Positions 1 through 7,655 of a DNA stretch of 64,000 nt are shown here, piece after piece (the first letter of the stretch is position 1; every line of letters begins with the position of its first letter). Origin of the DNA: Allobosea sp. Tri-44 (GTDB taxonomy: Bacteria > Pseudomonadota > Alphaproteobacteria > Rhizobiales > Beijerinckiaceae); contig NZ_NBDP01000007.1 in NCBI RefSeq assembly GCF_004123845.1, positions 248,001 to 312,000 of the forward strand, in the 5' to 3' direction. A model generated the notes under the pieces. The model was given only the letters and a program-made list of their open reading frames with translations, ran no database searches and was not told where the DNA came from. The position numbers and the translations under genes are program-made.

Positions 1-594
1 ATGCTCCGACCGGTCGACGATGACGACGCGGATATCGGCATCCTCGCCCAGGATCTCGCGCAGACGCCCCGGCATCTCGGTAGCGAATTCCAGCCCGGTG
101 AAACCGGCGCCGCCGACCACAACCGTATTGCGCGCCGGCGATGCCGGCATTTTCGCCAGCGCATGCAGGTGGCGATCGAGTTCGATCGCCTCGGCCAGTT
201 GCGTCGCGGCGAAGCCGAACTCGGCCAGGCCCGGGATCGGCGGAGTAAAGCCGTTGCTGCCCGCCGCAAGGATCAGCCGGTCATAGGGCAAGGTCGCCGA
301 GGTGCCATCGGCCGCTACGACCGTGATCGTCGATGTGGCGCTGTCGATTATCTCGACGCTGCCTTGGCGATAATTGATGTCGGTCGCGGCAAACAGCTCG
401 GTCAGAGGCGCGACCATCTGTTCGGGCTGCCGTTCGTACAGGCGCGGGCGGATGACCAGTTCCGGCGCAGGTGACACCACGGTGATCGCCACGTCACTCG
501 GTGAAACACCCAGTTCATGACGCTGGCGAGAAGCGCCCAGCGCTGCCATCAATCCCGCGAAGCCCGCCCCGATGACCACGATGTTTTTGGGCAT
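1..594 (-). CDS. NAD(P)/FAD-dependent oxidoreductase, NDH-2-like (partial, C-terminus off window)
   Basis: The first 198 codons are visible and the gene runs off the left edge. The protein opens with an FAD-binding Rossmann motif (GAGFAGLMAALGAS, about residues 8-21). A second, NAD-binding motif (VVVGGAGFTGLEFA) follows near residue 155, so this is the two-dinucleotide-domain pyridine nucleotide-disulfide oxidoreductase fold. The type II NADH dehydrogenase/carotenoid oxidoreductase group is the likeliest family; such enzymes pass electrons from NADH to quinone at the membrane face. The start at 594 follows a good GAGGAG Shine-Dalgarno. The gene stands alone, with more than 500 bp of non-coding DNA upstream. 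Without the C-terminal half a soluble reductase cannot be excluded. Confidence 0.8.
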   Translation of the reverse strand, partial: MPKNIVVIGAGFAGLMAALGASRQRHELGVSPSDVAITVVSPAPELVIRPRLYERQPEQMVAPLTELFAATDINYRQGSVEIIDSATSTITVVAADGTSATLPYDRLILAAGSNGFTPPIPGLAEFGFAATQLAEAIELDRHLHALAKMPASPARNTVVVGGAGFTGLEFATEMPGRLREILGEDADIRVVIVDRSEH

Positions 595-1148
595 GAAAGA
601 TCTCCTCGTCCTTGTTGAAAGCAACGGCAAAGAACAGCTTGCCTCACCACCGCCGCGAACATCCCTGGCCTGCAGGCGGGCATGCGACGTGAACCAGCAA
701 AGTCAGTCGGAAGGCGGCATGGCGCCTGATGCTGGATGTCGCCCGCAGATCTTGGTCAGGCATCCATCCGTTCAGGTTGCCGAGGCAGCATTGGCCTCAT
801 TGCCTCTCTCGTCAGCTCGGCCGGCCAATCTCCTCGGCGCGTCCTTTATGAGGAAAAGGCCAGGGAGCTGTCGAGAATGAGGGACCCTATGCAAAGGTTC
901 AGGGTGACCTGTCCCGCGGGTGAGCGTGAGCTGCTTTCTTGCGGGCTGCGGTTGATCGGCCGGGCGCGCCCGGTTTCCGCTCGCGCGGCGCTCCGCCTCG
1001 TCGCCGGACGAGCGTAGGCGTTCCGTATCACTCGTTATGACGGCGCAAGGTGAGCGCACGCGCCGCTCAAGCGAGCGTGTACGCTGCTGGAACAGCCCAT
1101 TATTCATCCGACATGACGCAAGCGAAGGTCAGGCTGCTTCGTCCTGGG
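595..1148. other. Non-coding stretch between oxidoreductase and efflux genes
   Basis: I see no convincing gene here. The short reading frames on both strands lack a ribosome binding site and recognisable motifs. The interval lies upstream of the 594-1 gene and downstream of the efflux transporter, so it should hold the promoter of the former. The only structure I noticed is an inverted repeat at 884-905, listed separately. Confidence 0.6.
884..905. promoter_or_regulatory. Inverted repeat ACCCT-N12-AGGGT
   Basis: ACCCT at 884-888 and AGGGT at 901-905 form a dyad with a 12-base centre. The arms resemble those of MerR-family (CadR/PbrR-like) operators, which sit between stretched -35 and -10 elements. 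No MerR-type gene is visible in the window and the dyad lies about 290 bp upstream of the nearest divergent start, so the assignment is weak. Confidence 0.2.
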
Positions 1149-2921
1149 TCATGCGGCAGGTTCCAGTTTTGGCGCTTCTTCAGAGTCTCTCACCTTGGCG
1201 ACGGCGCCATCGGCACGTACACCCGCTCGACTATCGTTGTCGGCAGACGCTGTGCGGCCGAGCGAACCTGCCGGCGCGGTCTCCCTCTCCGTCTCTTTCT
1301 GGATCGGAGGCGAGGGCTTCGGCACGATTGTCCCTGATGCTGCCTCAGCGTGCTTTTCGAGCTTGGCGAAGGCGATCTTGATGGCGACGAGGATGGGGGC
1401 TGCGACGACGAAGAGCAGGGCGACCGCGTTGAAGGCTGTGTCGAAGGCGATCACAGCGGACTGGCCCGTCACGGCTCGGCCGAGCAGGCTCGCCGCGGCC
1501 CGGCCGGCAACGGCGGCGTCCATCCCCTTCGCCGTCAACATCGCCGCCGTGGCCGTCAAGCGCTCGATCACGGCAGGCTTTCCGGCAGCGACGTTGGCGC
1601 CGAGGACCGCGAGATTGGCGATGGTGTGGTGCTCGATCAGCGTCTGCAGCGCCGCAATCCCCATCAGGCCGCCGAGCTGGCGGCCGGTGTTGAACAGGCC
1701 GATGCCGCCGGCGAGTTGGCGCGCGTCGAGATGGCTGAAGGCGATCAGCGTGATCGACAGGAACAGGAAGCCAAGGCCGAGGCCGCGCAGCAGTACCCCC
1801 GCCATCATGTCGTCAGCCCCGCTCTCGCTGGTTGAGCCGGAGAGCAGCCACATCCCGCTCATCAGGATCAGGATGCCGAAGGGCACCGTAGCGAAGGGCG
1901 GCAGGCGGCGGAACTGCACGAGCAGGGCGACGAGGAGAAGCGTGCCGATGAAGGGCGCGCCGCTCGGCAGCAGGAGCGCGCCGGCCTCGCTCGGGGTGAA
2001 GGCGAGGACGGACGTCGCGAAGGCCGGGATCACGAAGGCGCTGCCGGACAGGGCGGCGCCGGCGACGAAGCTGACGATGAAGGCGAAGGTAAAGTCGTTC
2101 GGCCCGAACAGGGAGACGTCGATGAGGCCCCGGCCTCCGGCCAGCGCCTGCTGAGCGAGGAAGGCCAGCAAAGCGGCGGCGCCGGTCAGCGTCAGCCAGA
2201 GGATGCGCGGCTCCTCGAACCAGTCCCAGCGGCTGCCTTGCGTCAGAACATAGGTGAGGCAGAAGAACGTGACCGAGATCAGCGCGACGCCGAGCCAGTC
2301 GAACGGACGGCGTACGTTCCTTTCGGGCATCGGCCCATCCGCCAGCAGCAGGAGCCCGGCGGCGGTGAGGGCGAGCGGCACGATGCTGAAGAAGATCCAG
2401 GTCCAGGCCTGCGCATCGAGCAGCCAGCCCTGAAGCGCCGGGGCGAGCGTTCCGGGCGCGACGACGGCGCCCATCGCGAAGAGCGCCTGATGCAGCGGCT
2501 GCTGCGCGCGCGGGAAGCGCAGGAAGATCAGCGCCTGGCCTGCGACGAGCAGGGTGCCGCCGGACAAGCCCTGGACGACGCGCAGCCCGATCAGCAGGTC
2601 GAGCCGGGCGGTCATGGCGGCGATCCCGGAGGCCAGCCCCATCGCCAGGGTCGCAGTGACGAGCACGCTGCGCGGATCGATCCGGCTCATCAGCCAGGGC
2701 GCGGTCATGAAGCCGATCAGCTTCAGCGCGATGTAGCCGATGTCGAGCCAGGCGAACTCGTCGGGCGTCGCCGAGGTGTCGCCGATGATGTCGCCGCGCC
2801 CGAGCGAGAGGACGGTGCCGGCAAGCGCCTCGGTCAAGGCGGCGAGCACGATGCCGGTGAGAAGAAGGGTGCCGGCGGCAGCGCTGCTGCGGCCCGGCGC
2901 GATGCTAGCGACCATGATCAT
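1149..2921 (-). CDS. MFS multidrug efflux transporter, DHA2 (EmrB/QacA-like) family
   Basis: This is a 590-residue membrane protein with about 14 hydrophobic segments, as expected for proton-driven drug antiporters of the DHA2 family. Recognisable parts are the N-terminal charged motif TPDEFAWLDIGYIALKLIG and the transmembrane 4-5 region RVVQGLSGGTLLVAGQA. The last 60 or so residues form a hydrophilic, charged tail (KPSPPIQKETERE...), longer than in EmrB and probably cytosolic. The start overlaps the stop of the upstream HlyD-type adaptor gene by four bases (ATGA), so the two are translationally coupled and should form one tripartite pump with an outer-membrane channel encoded elsewhere. The substrate is unknown; aromatic acids or detergents are typical. 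Confidence 0.88.
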   Translation of the reverse strand: MIMVASIAPGRSSAAAGTLLLTGIVLAALTEALAGTVLSLGRGDIIGDTSATPDEFAWLDIGYIALKLIGFMTAPWLMSRIDPRSVLVTATLAMGLASGIAAMTARLDLLIGLRVVQGLSGGTLLVAGQALIFLRFPRAQQPLHQALFAMGAVVAPGTLAPALQGWLLDAQAWTWIFFSIVPLALTAAGLLLLADGPMPERNVRRPFDWLGVALISVTFFCLTYVLTQGSRWDWFEEPRILWLTLTGAAALLAFLAQQALAGGRGLIDVSLFGPNDFTFAFIVSFVAGAALSGSAFVIPAFATSVLAFTPSEAGALLLPSGAPFIGTLLLVALLVQFRRLPPFATVPFGILILMSGMWLLSGSTSESGADDMMAGVLLRGLGLGFLFLSITLIAFSHLDARQLAGGIGLFNTGRQLGGLMGIAALQTLIEHHTIANLAVLGANVAAGKPAVIERLTATAAMLTAKGMDAAVAGRAAASLLGRAVTGQSAVIAFDTAFNAVALLFVVAAPILVAIKIAFAKLEKHAEAASGTIVPKPSPPIQKETERETAPAGSLGRTASADNDSRAGVRADGAVAKVRDSEEAPKLEPAA

Positions 2922-4012
2922 GAGCTGCCTCCCGGGGCGATCTCGACGCGCGCCGACAGGCCGGGCACCAGGCGGCCGGGCAAGGGATTGCCGACAAAGC
3001 GGATCTTGACCGGAACGCGCTGGACGACGCGGACGAAGTTCCCCGTCGCATTGTCGGCCGGGAGCAGGCTGAAGGCGGAGCCGCTGCCGGGCGCGAAGCT
3101 GTCGACCACGCCCTGGAGCGCCTCGTTCGGATAGCCGTCGACGGTGATGCGGACATGCTGACCGGGCCGGATCTGCTCGAGCTGGGTCTCCTTGAAGTTC
3201 GCCACGACCCAGACATCGTCGACCGGGACGATGTCGAGCAGGGCGACGCCCGGCGCGACCAGGCGGCCAATCCGGACCTGGCGGTTGCCGACGATGCCGC
3301 CGACCGGAGCGCGCACGACGGTACTGTCGAGATCGATCTGGGCGAGATCGCGCGCGGCCTGCGTCTGCGCCACGGCGGCAACGGCCGCTTGGTGCTGCGT
3401 GGTCAGGACGGCGATGCGCTGCTGCTGCGCTTCGATCGCCGCCGAGGCCGCCGACAGGTTTGCCTCGGCCCGCGAGCGCGCCGCGTCGCTCTCATCGAGC
3501 AGGGCCTGGCTCACCGCATTGCTGCGAATGAGTTCGCGGCGCCGGCTCTGCGACCGTGTCGCCAGGGTCACCTCGGCGCTGGCGGCCTGCTTCTGGGCTT
3601 CCGCCTGCCGGACCAGAGCGTGCTGGAGCTTGGTCTCGGCATCGACATTGGTGACGCGCGCCTGCGCGGCCTCGACATTGGCCACGGCTTGCGCGAGCCG
3701 TGCGCGATAGTCCGCATCGTCGATCCGGAACAGGATGTCTCCCGCTCTGACGGCCTGATTATCCTCGATCTCGACGGCCGTGACATAGCCCGCGATCTTC
3801 GGCGCCAGTGAGGTCAGATCGCCGCGGACATAGGCGTTGTCGGTCGCCTCGCCGCCCGAACGGGCATTGGCCCAGCCCGCCGCCGCGGCCGCCGCGGCGC
3901 CAAGGCACAGCAGCAGCCCGACGATCTTCTTCCTGCCGGGCCGCGCGGCGGCGGCGGCGCTCCCAGCGCCCTCCTCGCTGACGACGAGGCTCTTCTCATC
4001 AAGCGGGTCCAT
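2918..4012 (-). CDS. HlyD/EmrA-family periplasmic adaptor subunit
   Basis: This 364-residue membrane fusion protein has one N-terminal transmembrane helix (about residues 28-47), then a biotinyl-lipoyl-like half (DNAYVRGDLTSLAPKIAGYV). A long Ala/Gln-rich coiled-coil hairpin (about 100-215) and the second lipoyl half (VRAPVGGIVGNRQVRIGRLV) with a beta-barrel follow. EmrA-type adaptors connect an inner-membrane MFS pump to a TolC-like channel. I chose the start at 4012 because the longer frame (to 4090) adds only a basic, non-conserved leader, and GGAAATGGG precedes 4012. The gene is coupled by ATGA to the DHA2 transporter downstream. Confidence 0.88.
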   Translation of the reverse strand: MDPLDEKSLVVSEEGAGSAAAAARPGRKKIVGLLLCLGAAAAAAAGWANARSGGEATDNAYVRGDLTSLAPKIAGYVTAVEIEDNQAVRAGDILFRIDDADYRARLAQAVANVEAAQARVTNVDAETKLQHALVRQAEAQKQAASAEVTLATRSQSRRRELIRSNAVSQALLDESDAARSRAEANLSAASAAIEAQQQRIAVLTTQHQAAVAAVAQTQAARDLAQIDLDSTVVRAPVGGIVGNRQVRIGRLVAPGVALLDIVPVDDVWVVANFKETQLEQIRPGQHVRITVDGYPNEALQGVVDSFAPGSGSAFSLLPADNATGNFVRVVQRVPVKIRFVGNPLPGRLVPGLSARVEIAPGGSS

Positions 4013-4390
4013 GGTCCCATTTCCGTTGAACGCCAATGGCTGCGATCGAGCGCCCCGGCAGCGAGCCTGCCGCCGGGTGCTTGCTGGCATTCTGCGATCT
4101 GGACGGAGGAACTCTCAATCGGCCGCAAGAATAGCGAGAAGCCGTGCATTGGCGGCGTTGCTCTAGACCTTCGGATAGGACGACATGCTGTTTGGTTGCT
4201 GTCGAGGCAGTGCGGTCGATACCATTCCGGGTCAGCGCGGACTTGGGCGGGAGGCGGTCCGGTCCTTCGACGAAGGCAAGGCCGTTGATGGTCTGCACGC
4301 CTTCCGCGAGCGTGGGCTGCCGATCGAGGCAGATGAGCCATTCGGACGGCTTGACCTCAGTCAAACCGTGTCCAAAGCCACCAACAGCCT
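4013..4390. other. Non-coding stretch upstream of the efflux adaptor
   Basis: This 378-bp interval should contain the promoter of the efflux pair and the terminator of the 2-hydroxyacid dehydrogenase gene read from the same strand. A 69-codon frame at 4185-4394 on the plus strand and a 121-codon frame on the minus strand have no recognisable motif and no clear ribosome binding site. I do not call either. Confidence 0.5.
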
Positions 4391-5710
4391 CTAGACCCGC
4401 GTGACCGTATCCCGCGTGATCTGACCGACGTTGAGCGCGCCCGTCTGGCGCATGATCGTGATGAACTCATCGTCCAGAATCTGGAGGACACGGTCGACGC
4501 CGGGTTCGCCGAAGGAGGCGAGCCCCCAGACGTAGGGTCGGCCAATCCCCACGGCCGCGGCGCCGACGGCAAGTGCTTTCAGGACATCGGTGCCGCGGCG
4601 CACGCCGCCGTCGATGAGAACCGGGATGCGGCCACCTACCGCGTCCACGATCTCAGCCAGAACACCAATCGTCGCCTGCCCGCTCTCTTCGGCGCGCCCG
4701 CCATGATTGGAGACCAGAAGGCCGTCGACGCCGTGACGCAGCGCCTCCTTGGCGTCTGCGCCGGTCACAATGCCTTTCAGCAAGAGCTTGCCTTTGACGA
4801 TCCCGCGCAGGCGATCGACGAAGCTCCAGGTCATGCCGGTGCCGTAGAGGTTCGTGACCTTCGACACATCGATGCCGGCGAAATTCGCCTTGCGGCTGAC
4901 CTCATTGGCAAAGCCCGGCGTGTGACAGCCCGAACAATCGCGCTGATCCTGACGCCGCATGCGGAACAAGGTCTCGGTGTTGCGGCCGCCCTGCCGGTCG
5001 ACCGTCAGGACGATCGCCGGACAACCCGCGGCCTCGGCACGGCTTACCAGTGCCTGCGTCACGGCCCAGTTGTCGGTCGGATAAAGCTGGAACCAGGCCG
5101 GCGAGCCATGGGCCTTGCTCACATCGGCGATGCTCGCATTGTCGACCGTGGAGAGGATCATCTGGTGCCCGCGCTTGCCGGCCGCGCGCGCCGCCGTGAC
5201 TCCCGCCTCCGCATCGAAGGCGCCAAGGCTGCTGACCGGGCAGAGAAAGATCGGGCTGCGCCAGGTTTCGCCGAAGATCTTCACGCTGGTGTCGACCTTG
5301 CGCGCGTCGATCAGCCGTTTTGCGCGAATGTTGTAGCGGGCATAGGCGGCATTATTGGCATCGCGCGTCACGTCGCCGTCCACGCCGCTTTCCAGATAAC
5401 CCCAATGCGCCGGTGCCTCCTGAGCCAGCACGGCTTTCTTCGCCGCAGGTTCGAACTCGAACACGTTCAGCGCGTCCCCCGCCGCGGTGATGATCCCGTC
5501 CGGACCAAGCGTTCGGGCGGAGCTGCGCAGCACATCATAGCTTTGGGCCAACGACCGGTCCGGCATGGACGCCAGAATCGAAGCAATCGTGGAGGCGACC
5601 ATCGGGGTCGCGACGAGCGGGCTGGCAGCCAGAAAATTCAGGAATCTGCGACGCGCAATCATTCCGCGATCCGAAATCTCGAGCGACTTAAGGGGCGTCG
5701 GCTTTTCCAT
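4391..5710 (-). CDS. Tat-exported FMN-dependent alpha-hydroxy-acid dehydrogenase/oxidase (LldD/lactate monooxygenase-like)
   Basis: This 439-residue member of the FMN-dependent 2-hydroxyacid oxidising family shows FLCPVSSLGAFDAEAG and GHQMILSTVDNASI for FMN binding. LLLKGIVTGADA, the active-site LVSNHGGR and VLIDGGVRRGTDVLKALAVG are also present. The N-terminus has a twin-arginine signal (ARRRFLNFLAASPLVATP, residues 20-37), so the enzyme is probably folded with FMN and sent to the periplasm, unlike cytosolic or membrane-bound LldD. An insertion near residues 254-268 contains C259-S-G-C262-H263, the haem c attachment pattern. The start at 5710 has a GGAGGA ribosome binding site. The substrate (L-lactate, mandelate, glycolate) cannot be told from sequence. 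A two-component operon lies upstream on the same strand. Confidence 0.85.
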   Translation of the reverse strand: MEKPTPLKSLEISDRGMIARRRFLNFLAASPLVATPMVASTIASILASMPDRSLAQSYDVLRSSARTLGPDGIITAAGDALNVFEFEPAAKKAVLAQEAPAHWGYLESGVDGDVTRDANNAAYARYNIRAKRLIDARKVDTSVKIFGETWRSPIFLCPVSSLGAFDAEAGVTAARAAGKRGHQMILSTVDNASIADVSKAHGSPAWFQLYPTDNWAVTQALVSRAEAAGCPAIVLTVDRQGGRNTETLFRMRRQDQRDCSGCHTPGFANEVSRKANFAGIDVSKVTNLYGTGMTWSFVDRLRGIVKGKLLLKGIVTGADAKEALRHGVDGLLVSNHGGRAEESGQATIGVLAEIVDAVGGRIPVLIDGGVRRGTDVLKALAVGAAAVGIGRPYVWGLASFGEPGVDRVLQILDDEFITIMRQTGALNVGQITRDTVTRV

Positions 5711-5812
5711 GGAGATCCTCCGCGATTAGTGCAATTCAGGAAAACTGCTTGATTTCCTTGAGTTATCTATCCAGGCAGCGCCGGTAGCGGCTATCGTCCG
5801 GGGGTATTGAAA

Positions 5813-5832
5813 CCCTATCCGTTGGTTTAGGG
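5813..5832. promoter_or_regulatory. Inverted repeat CCCTA-N10-TAGGG upstream of the 2-hydroxyacid dehydrogenase
   Basis: CCCTA at 5813-5817 pairs with TAGGG at 5828-5832, about 105-120 bp upstream of the dehydrogenase start on the minus strand. LuxR/FixJ-type regulators bind short dyads of this kind, and three response regulators are encoded just upstream. It is an unproven operator candidate. Confidence 0.25.
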
Positions 5833-5939
5833 CCGGATCCGCCAAGTATCCCGGCACCCGTGGTTAGCCGTTTGCAGACACGTCAGATCAACCCAGACAA
5901 GCTGGCAGCCAGCAGCATGCTCGTCCCGGCATCGGCTGC

Positions 5940-6629
5940 CTAGGCCGTACGCGTTTCGCGGACATCGGCAGGCAGTGCTTCCCAGGCGCGGATGAGCTCG
6001 CCAAGCGAGGTCGCGTGCATTTTCCGCATCGCGTTGCTGCGGTGGAGCTTGACGGTGACCTCGCTGATGCCGAGATCAAAAGCGATCTGCTTGTTGAGGC
6101 GTCCGTGCGCGACTTCATGCAGAACCGAGCGTTCGCGCGGCGTCAACGTCTCCAGGTATTCCATGCTGCGTTTGGTGACTGCGGCCTCGGCCCGCTGCAC
6201 GGCATCCGCCGCAATCGCGACGGTCACGGCGTCGAGCAGGGTCTGGTCCCTGACCGGCTTGGTCAGAAAATCCAAGGCACCAGCCTTCATCGCCTGGACC
6301 GTCATCGGGATGTCCCCATGCCCGGTCAGGAAGATGATTGGCTTGCGATTGCCGCTTTGAACGAGCTGGTGTTGCAGTTGGAGACCGCTCGCCCCCGGCA
6401 TGCGCACATCGAGGATCAGGCAACCGGGGCTCTCCAATGCGCCGGAACCTAGCACTTCGCCGATCGACGGGAAGCTGACCGGGCTGAAACCGGCCGACAG
6501 GATCAACTCGGACAGCCCCTCCCGAACCGCAGCGTCGTCGTCGACAATGATGACCAAGGGTTCTGGTTCCTGGGCCCGTTGCATCCGCAACGCCTCCGAT
6601 CCTCGCAGGTTCTGATGACTAGCTTTCAT
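5940..6629 (-). CDS. FixJ-family response regulator (receiver + LuxR HTH)
   Basis: This 229-residue protein has an N-terminal CheY-like receiver (acidic pocket IIVDDDAA, phospho-acceptor D74 in CLILDVRMPG, lysine in FLTKPV) and a C-terminal LuxR helix-turn-helix (LTPRERSVLHEVAHGRLNKQ, ISEVTVKLHRSNAMRKM). Unusually for the family, about 22 extra residues precede the receiver. The start is supported by a very strong AAGGAGGGTG ribosome binding site eight bases upstream. It is the last gene of a four-gene minus-strand operon (kinase, FixJ-like regulator, lone receiver, this gene) and overlaps the lone receiver gene by 11 bases. The 2-hydroxyacid dehydrogenase gene lies next downstream and may be a target. 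Confidence 0.92.
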   Translation of the reverse strand: MKASHQNLRGSEALRMQRAQEPEPLVIIVDDDAAVREGLSELILSAGFSPVSFPSIGEVLGSGALESPGCLILDVRMPGASGLQLQHQLVQSGNRKPIIFLTGHGDIPMTVQAMKAGALDFLTKPVRDQTLLDAVTVAIAADAVQRAEAAVTKRSMEYLETLTPRERSVLHEVAHGRLNKQIAFDLGISEVTVKLHRSNAMRKMHATSLGELIRAWEALPADVRETRTA

Positions 6630-7008
6630 TGTTCACCCTCCTTTTTTGTTCAGGCAAGGCATCGCCAATAGCCGCCAGCAGGACCTGCCCATCGAAGGGC
6701 TTGCGGAAGAAGCCGCTGATGCCCAGCGCCCGGCTTTGATCGGCAATCTCGTGGCGGCCCGTGATCAGAAACACCGGCAATCCCGGACACGCCTTCGTCA
6801 CGGCGTCGCGAAGCTCAAATCCGTCCATGTCCGGCATCCCGATATCGGTGATCAGGGCATCGAAGCCGGATGGCCCATCGGCCAAGAGCGATCGGCCCGA
6901 CGAGAAGGTCCGGACCGCGTAGCCCGCAGATTCCAGCAGTTCCTCGAGCGCTTCAAGTAACCTTGGATCGTCATCGACAACCGCCACGACAGGTCTCCGT
7001 TTCGTCAC
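6619..7008 (-). CDS. Single-domain response regulator (CheY-like receiver)
   Basis: This 129-residue stand-alone receiver has acidic residues in VAVVDDDP, the predicted phospho-acceptor D55 in ALITDIGMPD, a threonine in FLITGRH and the conserved lysine in FRKPFDG. There is no output domain, so it acts as a phosphate sink, a relay intermediate or a competitor for the kinase. Translation starts at GTG (7008) behind AAGGAG, two bases after the stop of the upstream FixJ-like gene, and its end overlaps the next FixJ-like gene. Its place between two DNA-binding regulators suggests a branched relay served by one kinase. Confidence 0.9.
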   Translation of the reverse strand: MTKRRPVVAVVDDDPRLLEALEELLESAGYAVRTFSSGRSLLADGPSGFDALITDIGMPDMDGFELRDAVTKACPGLPVFLITGRHEIADQSRALGISGFFRKPFDGQVLLAAIGDALPEQKRRVNNES

Positions 7009-7010
7009 GG

Positions 7011-7655
7011 TCAGCTCCTTCCCGCTCGGCGCGAGTGCGCGATCGGAATCTCCAGCCTCTCTGCGATCCGAACGAGATCGGCCAGCGAGGCGGCAGCCAT
7101 CTTCTGCATCACGTTTCTTCGATGAATCTGCAGCGTGACCTCGCTGATGCCCAGCTGGGCGGCGGCCTGCTTGTTGAGAAGGCCACTCACGACCAGCGGC
7201 AGCACCTCACGTTCGCGCGGCGTCAGCACAAGATAGCGCTGCTTAAGCACACCGAACTCGGCACGCTCCAATCGCCTTTCCCGATCCTGCGCGATTGCGG
7301 CGTCGATCGCTGCCAGAAGGTCGACATCACTGAACGGCTTCGTAAGGAAGTCCACGGCGCCGTGCTTGATGGCCTGAACGGAAGACGGGATGTCGCCATG
7401 CCCGGTGATGAAAATGATCGGCGGATGATCGCCGATCGCGATCTGCTGCTGCAGGTCTAGGCCGTTGATGTCCGGGAGCTCGACATCGAGGAGGAGGCAG
7501 GCTGGGACTTCCGGCTTTTCTGCGTTGATGTAGTCGCCGGCCGATCCGAACGCTTCGGAGCGCATGCCGTGTGACGTCAGCAGCTCACCGAGTGCCTCCC
7601 GCATGCGGTCATCGTCGTCGACGATGAATACCATAGGATCGCCCGTCGTCGTCAT
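7011..7655 (-). CDS. FixJ-family response regulator (receiver + LuxR HTH)
   Basis: This 214-residue protein has a receiver domain (FIVDDDDRMRE, phospho-acceptor D57 in CLLLDVELPD, FLTKPFSD) and a LuxR-type DNA-binding domain (LTPREREVLPLVVSGLLNKQ, ISEVTLQIHRRNVMQKM). Its output domain is clearly paralogous to that of the regulator at 5940-6629, but the recognition helices differ, so they likely bind different sites. The start overlaps the stop of the histidine kinase gene by four bases (ATGA). FixJ-type regulators usually activate transcription after phosphorylation by a membrane kinase; the linked MASE1 kinase is the obvious partner. Confidence 0.92.
   Translation of the reverse strand: MTTTGDPMVFIVDDDDRMREALGELLTSHGMRSEAFGSAGDYINAEKPEVPACLLLDVELPDINGLDLQQQIAIGDHPPIIFITGHGDIPSSVQAIKHGAVDFLTKPFSDVDLLAAIDAAIAQDRERRLERAEFGVLKQRYLVLTPREREVLPLVVSGLLNKQAAAQLGISEVTLQIHRRNVMQKMAAASLADLVRIAERLEIPIAHSRRAGRS

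Noticed and set aside
884-905. A firm MerR-type (cadmium/lead) operator call for the inverted repeat
   Set aside because: The arms resemble such operators, but no MerR-type gene or metal pump is adjacent and the spacing to any promoter is unsupported; kept only as a low-confidence site.
4185-4394. 69-codon plus-strand frame between the efflux and dehydrogenase genes
   Set aside because: No ribosome binding site, no motif, and it ends inside the dehydrogenase stop region.
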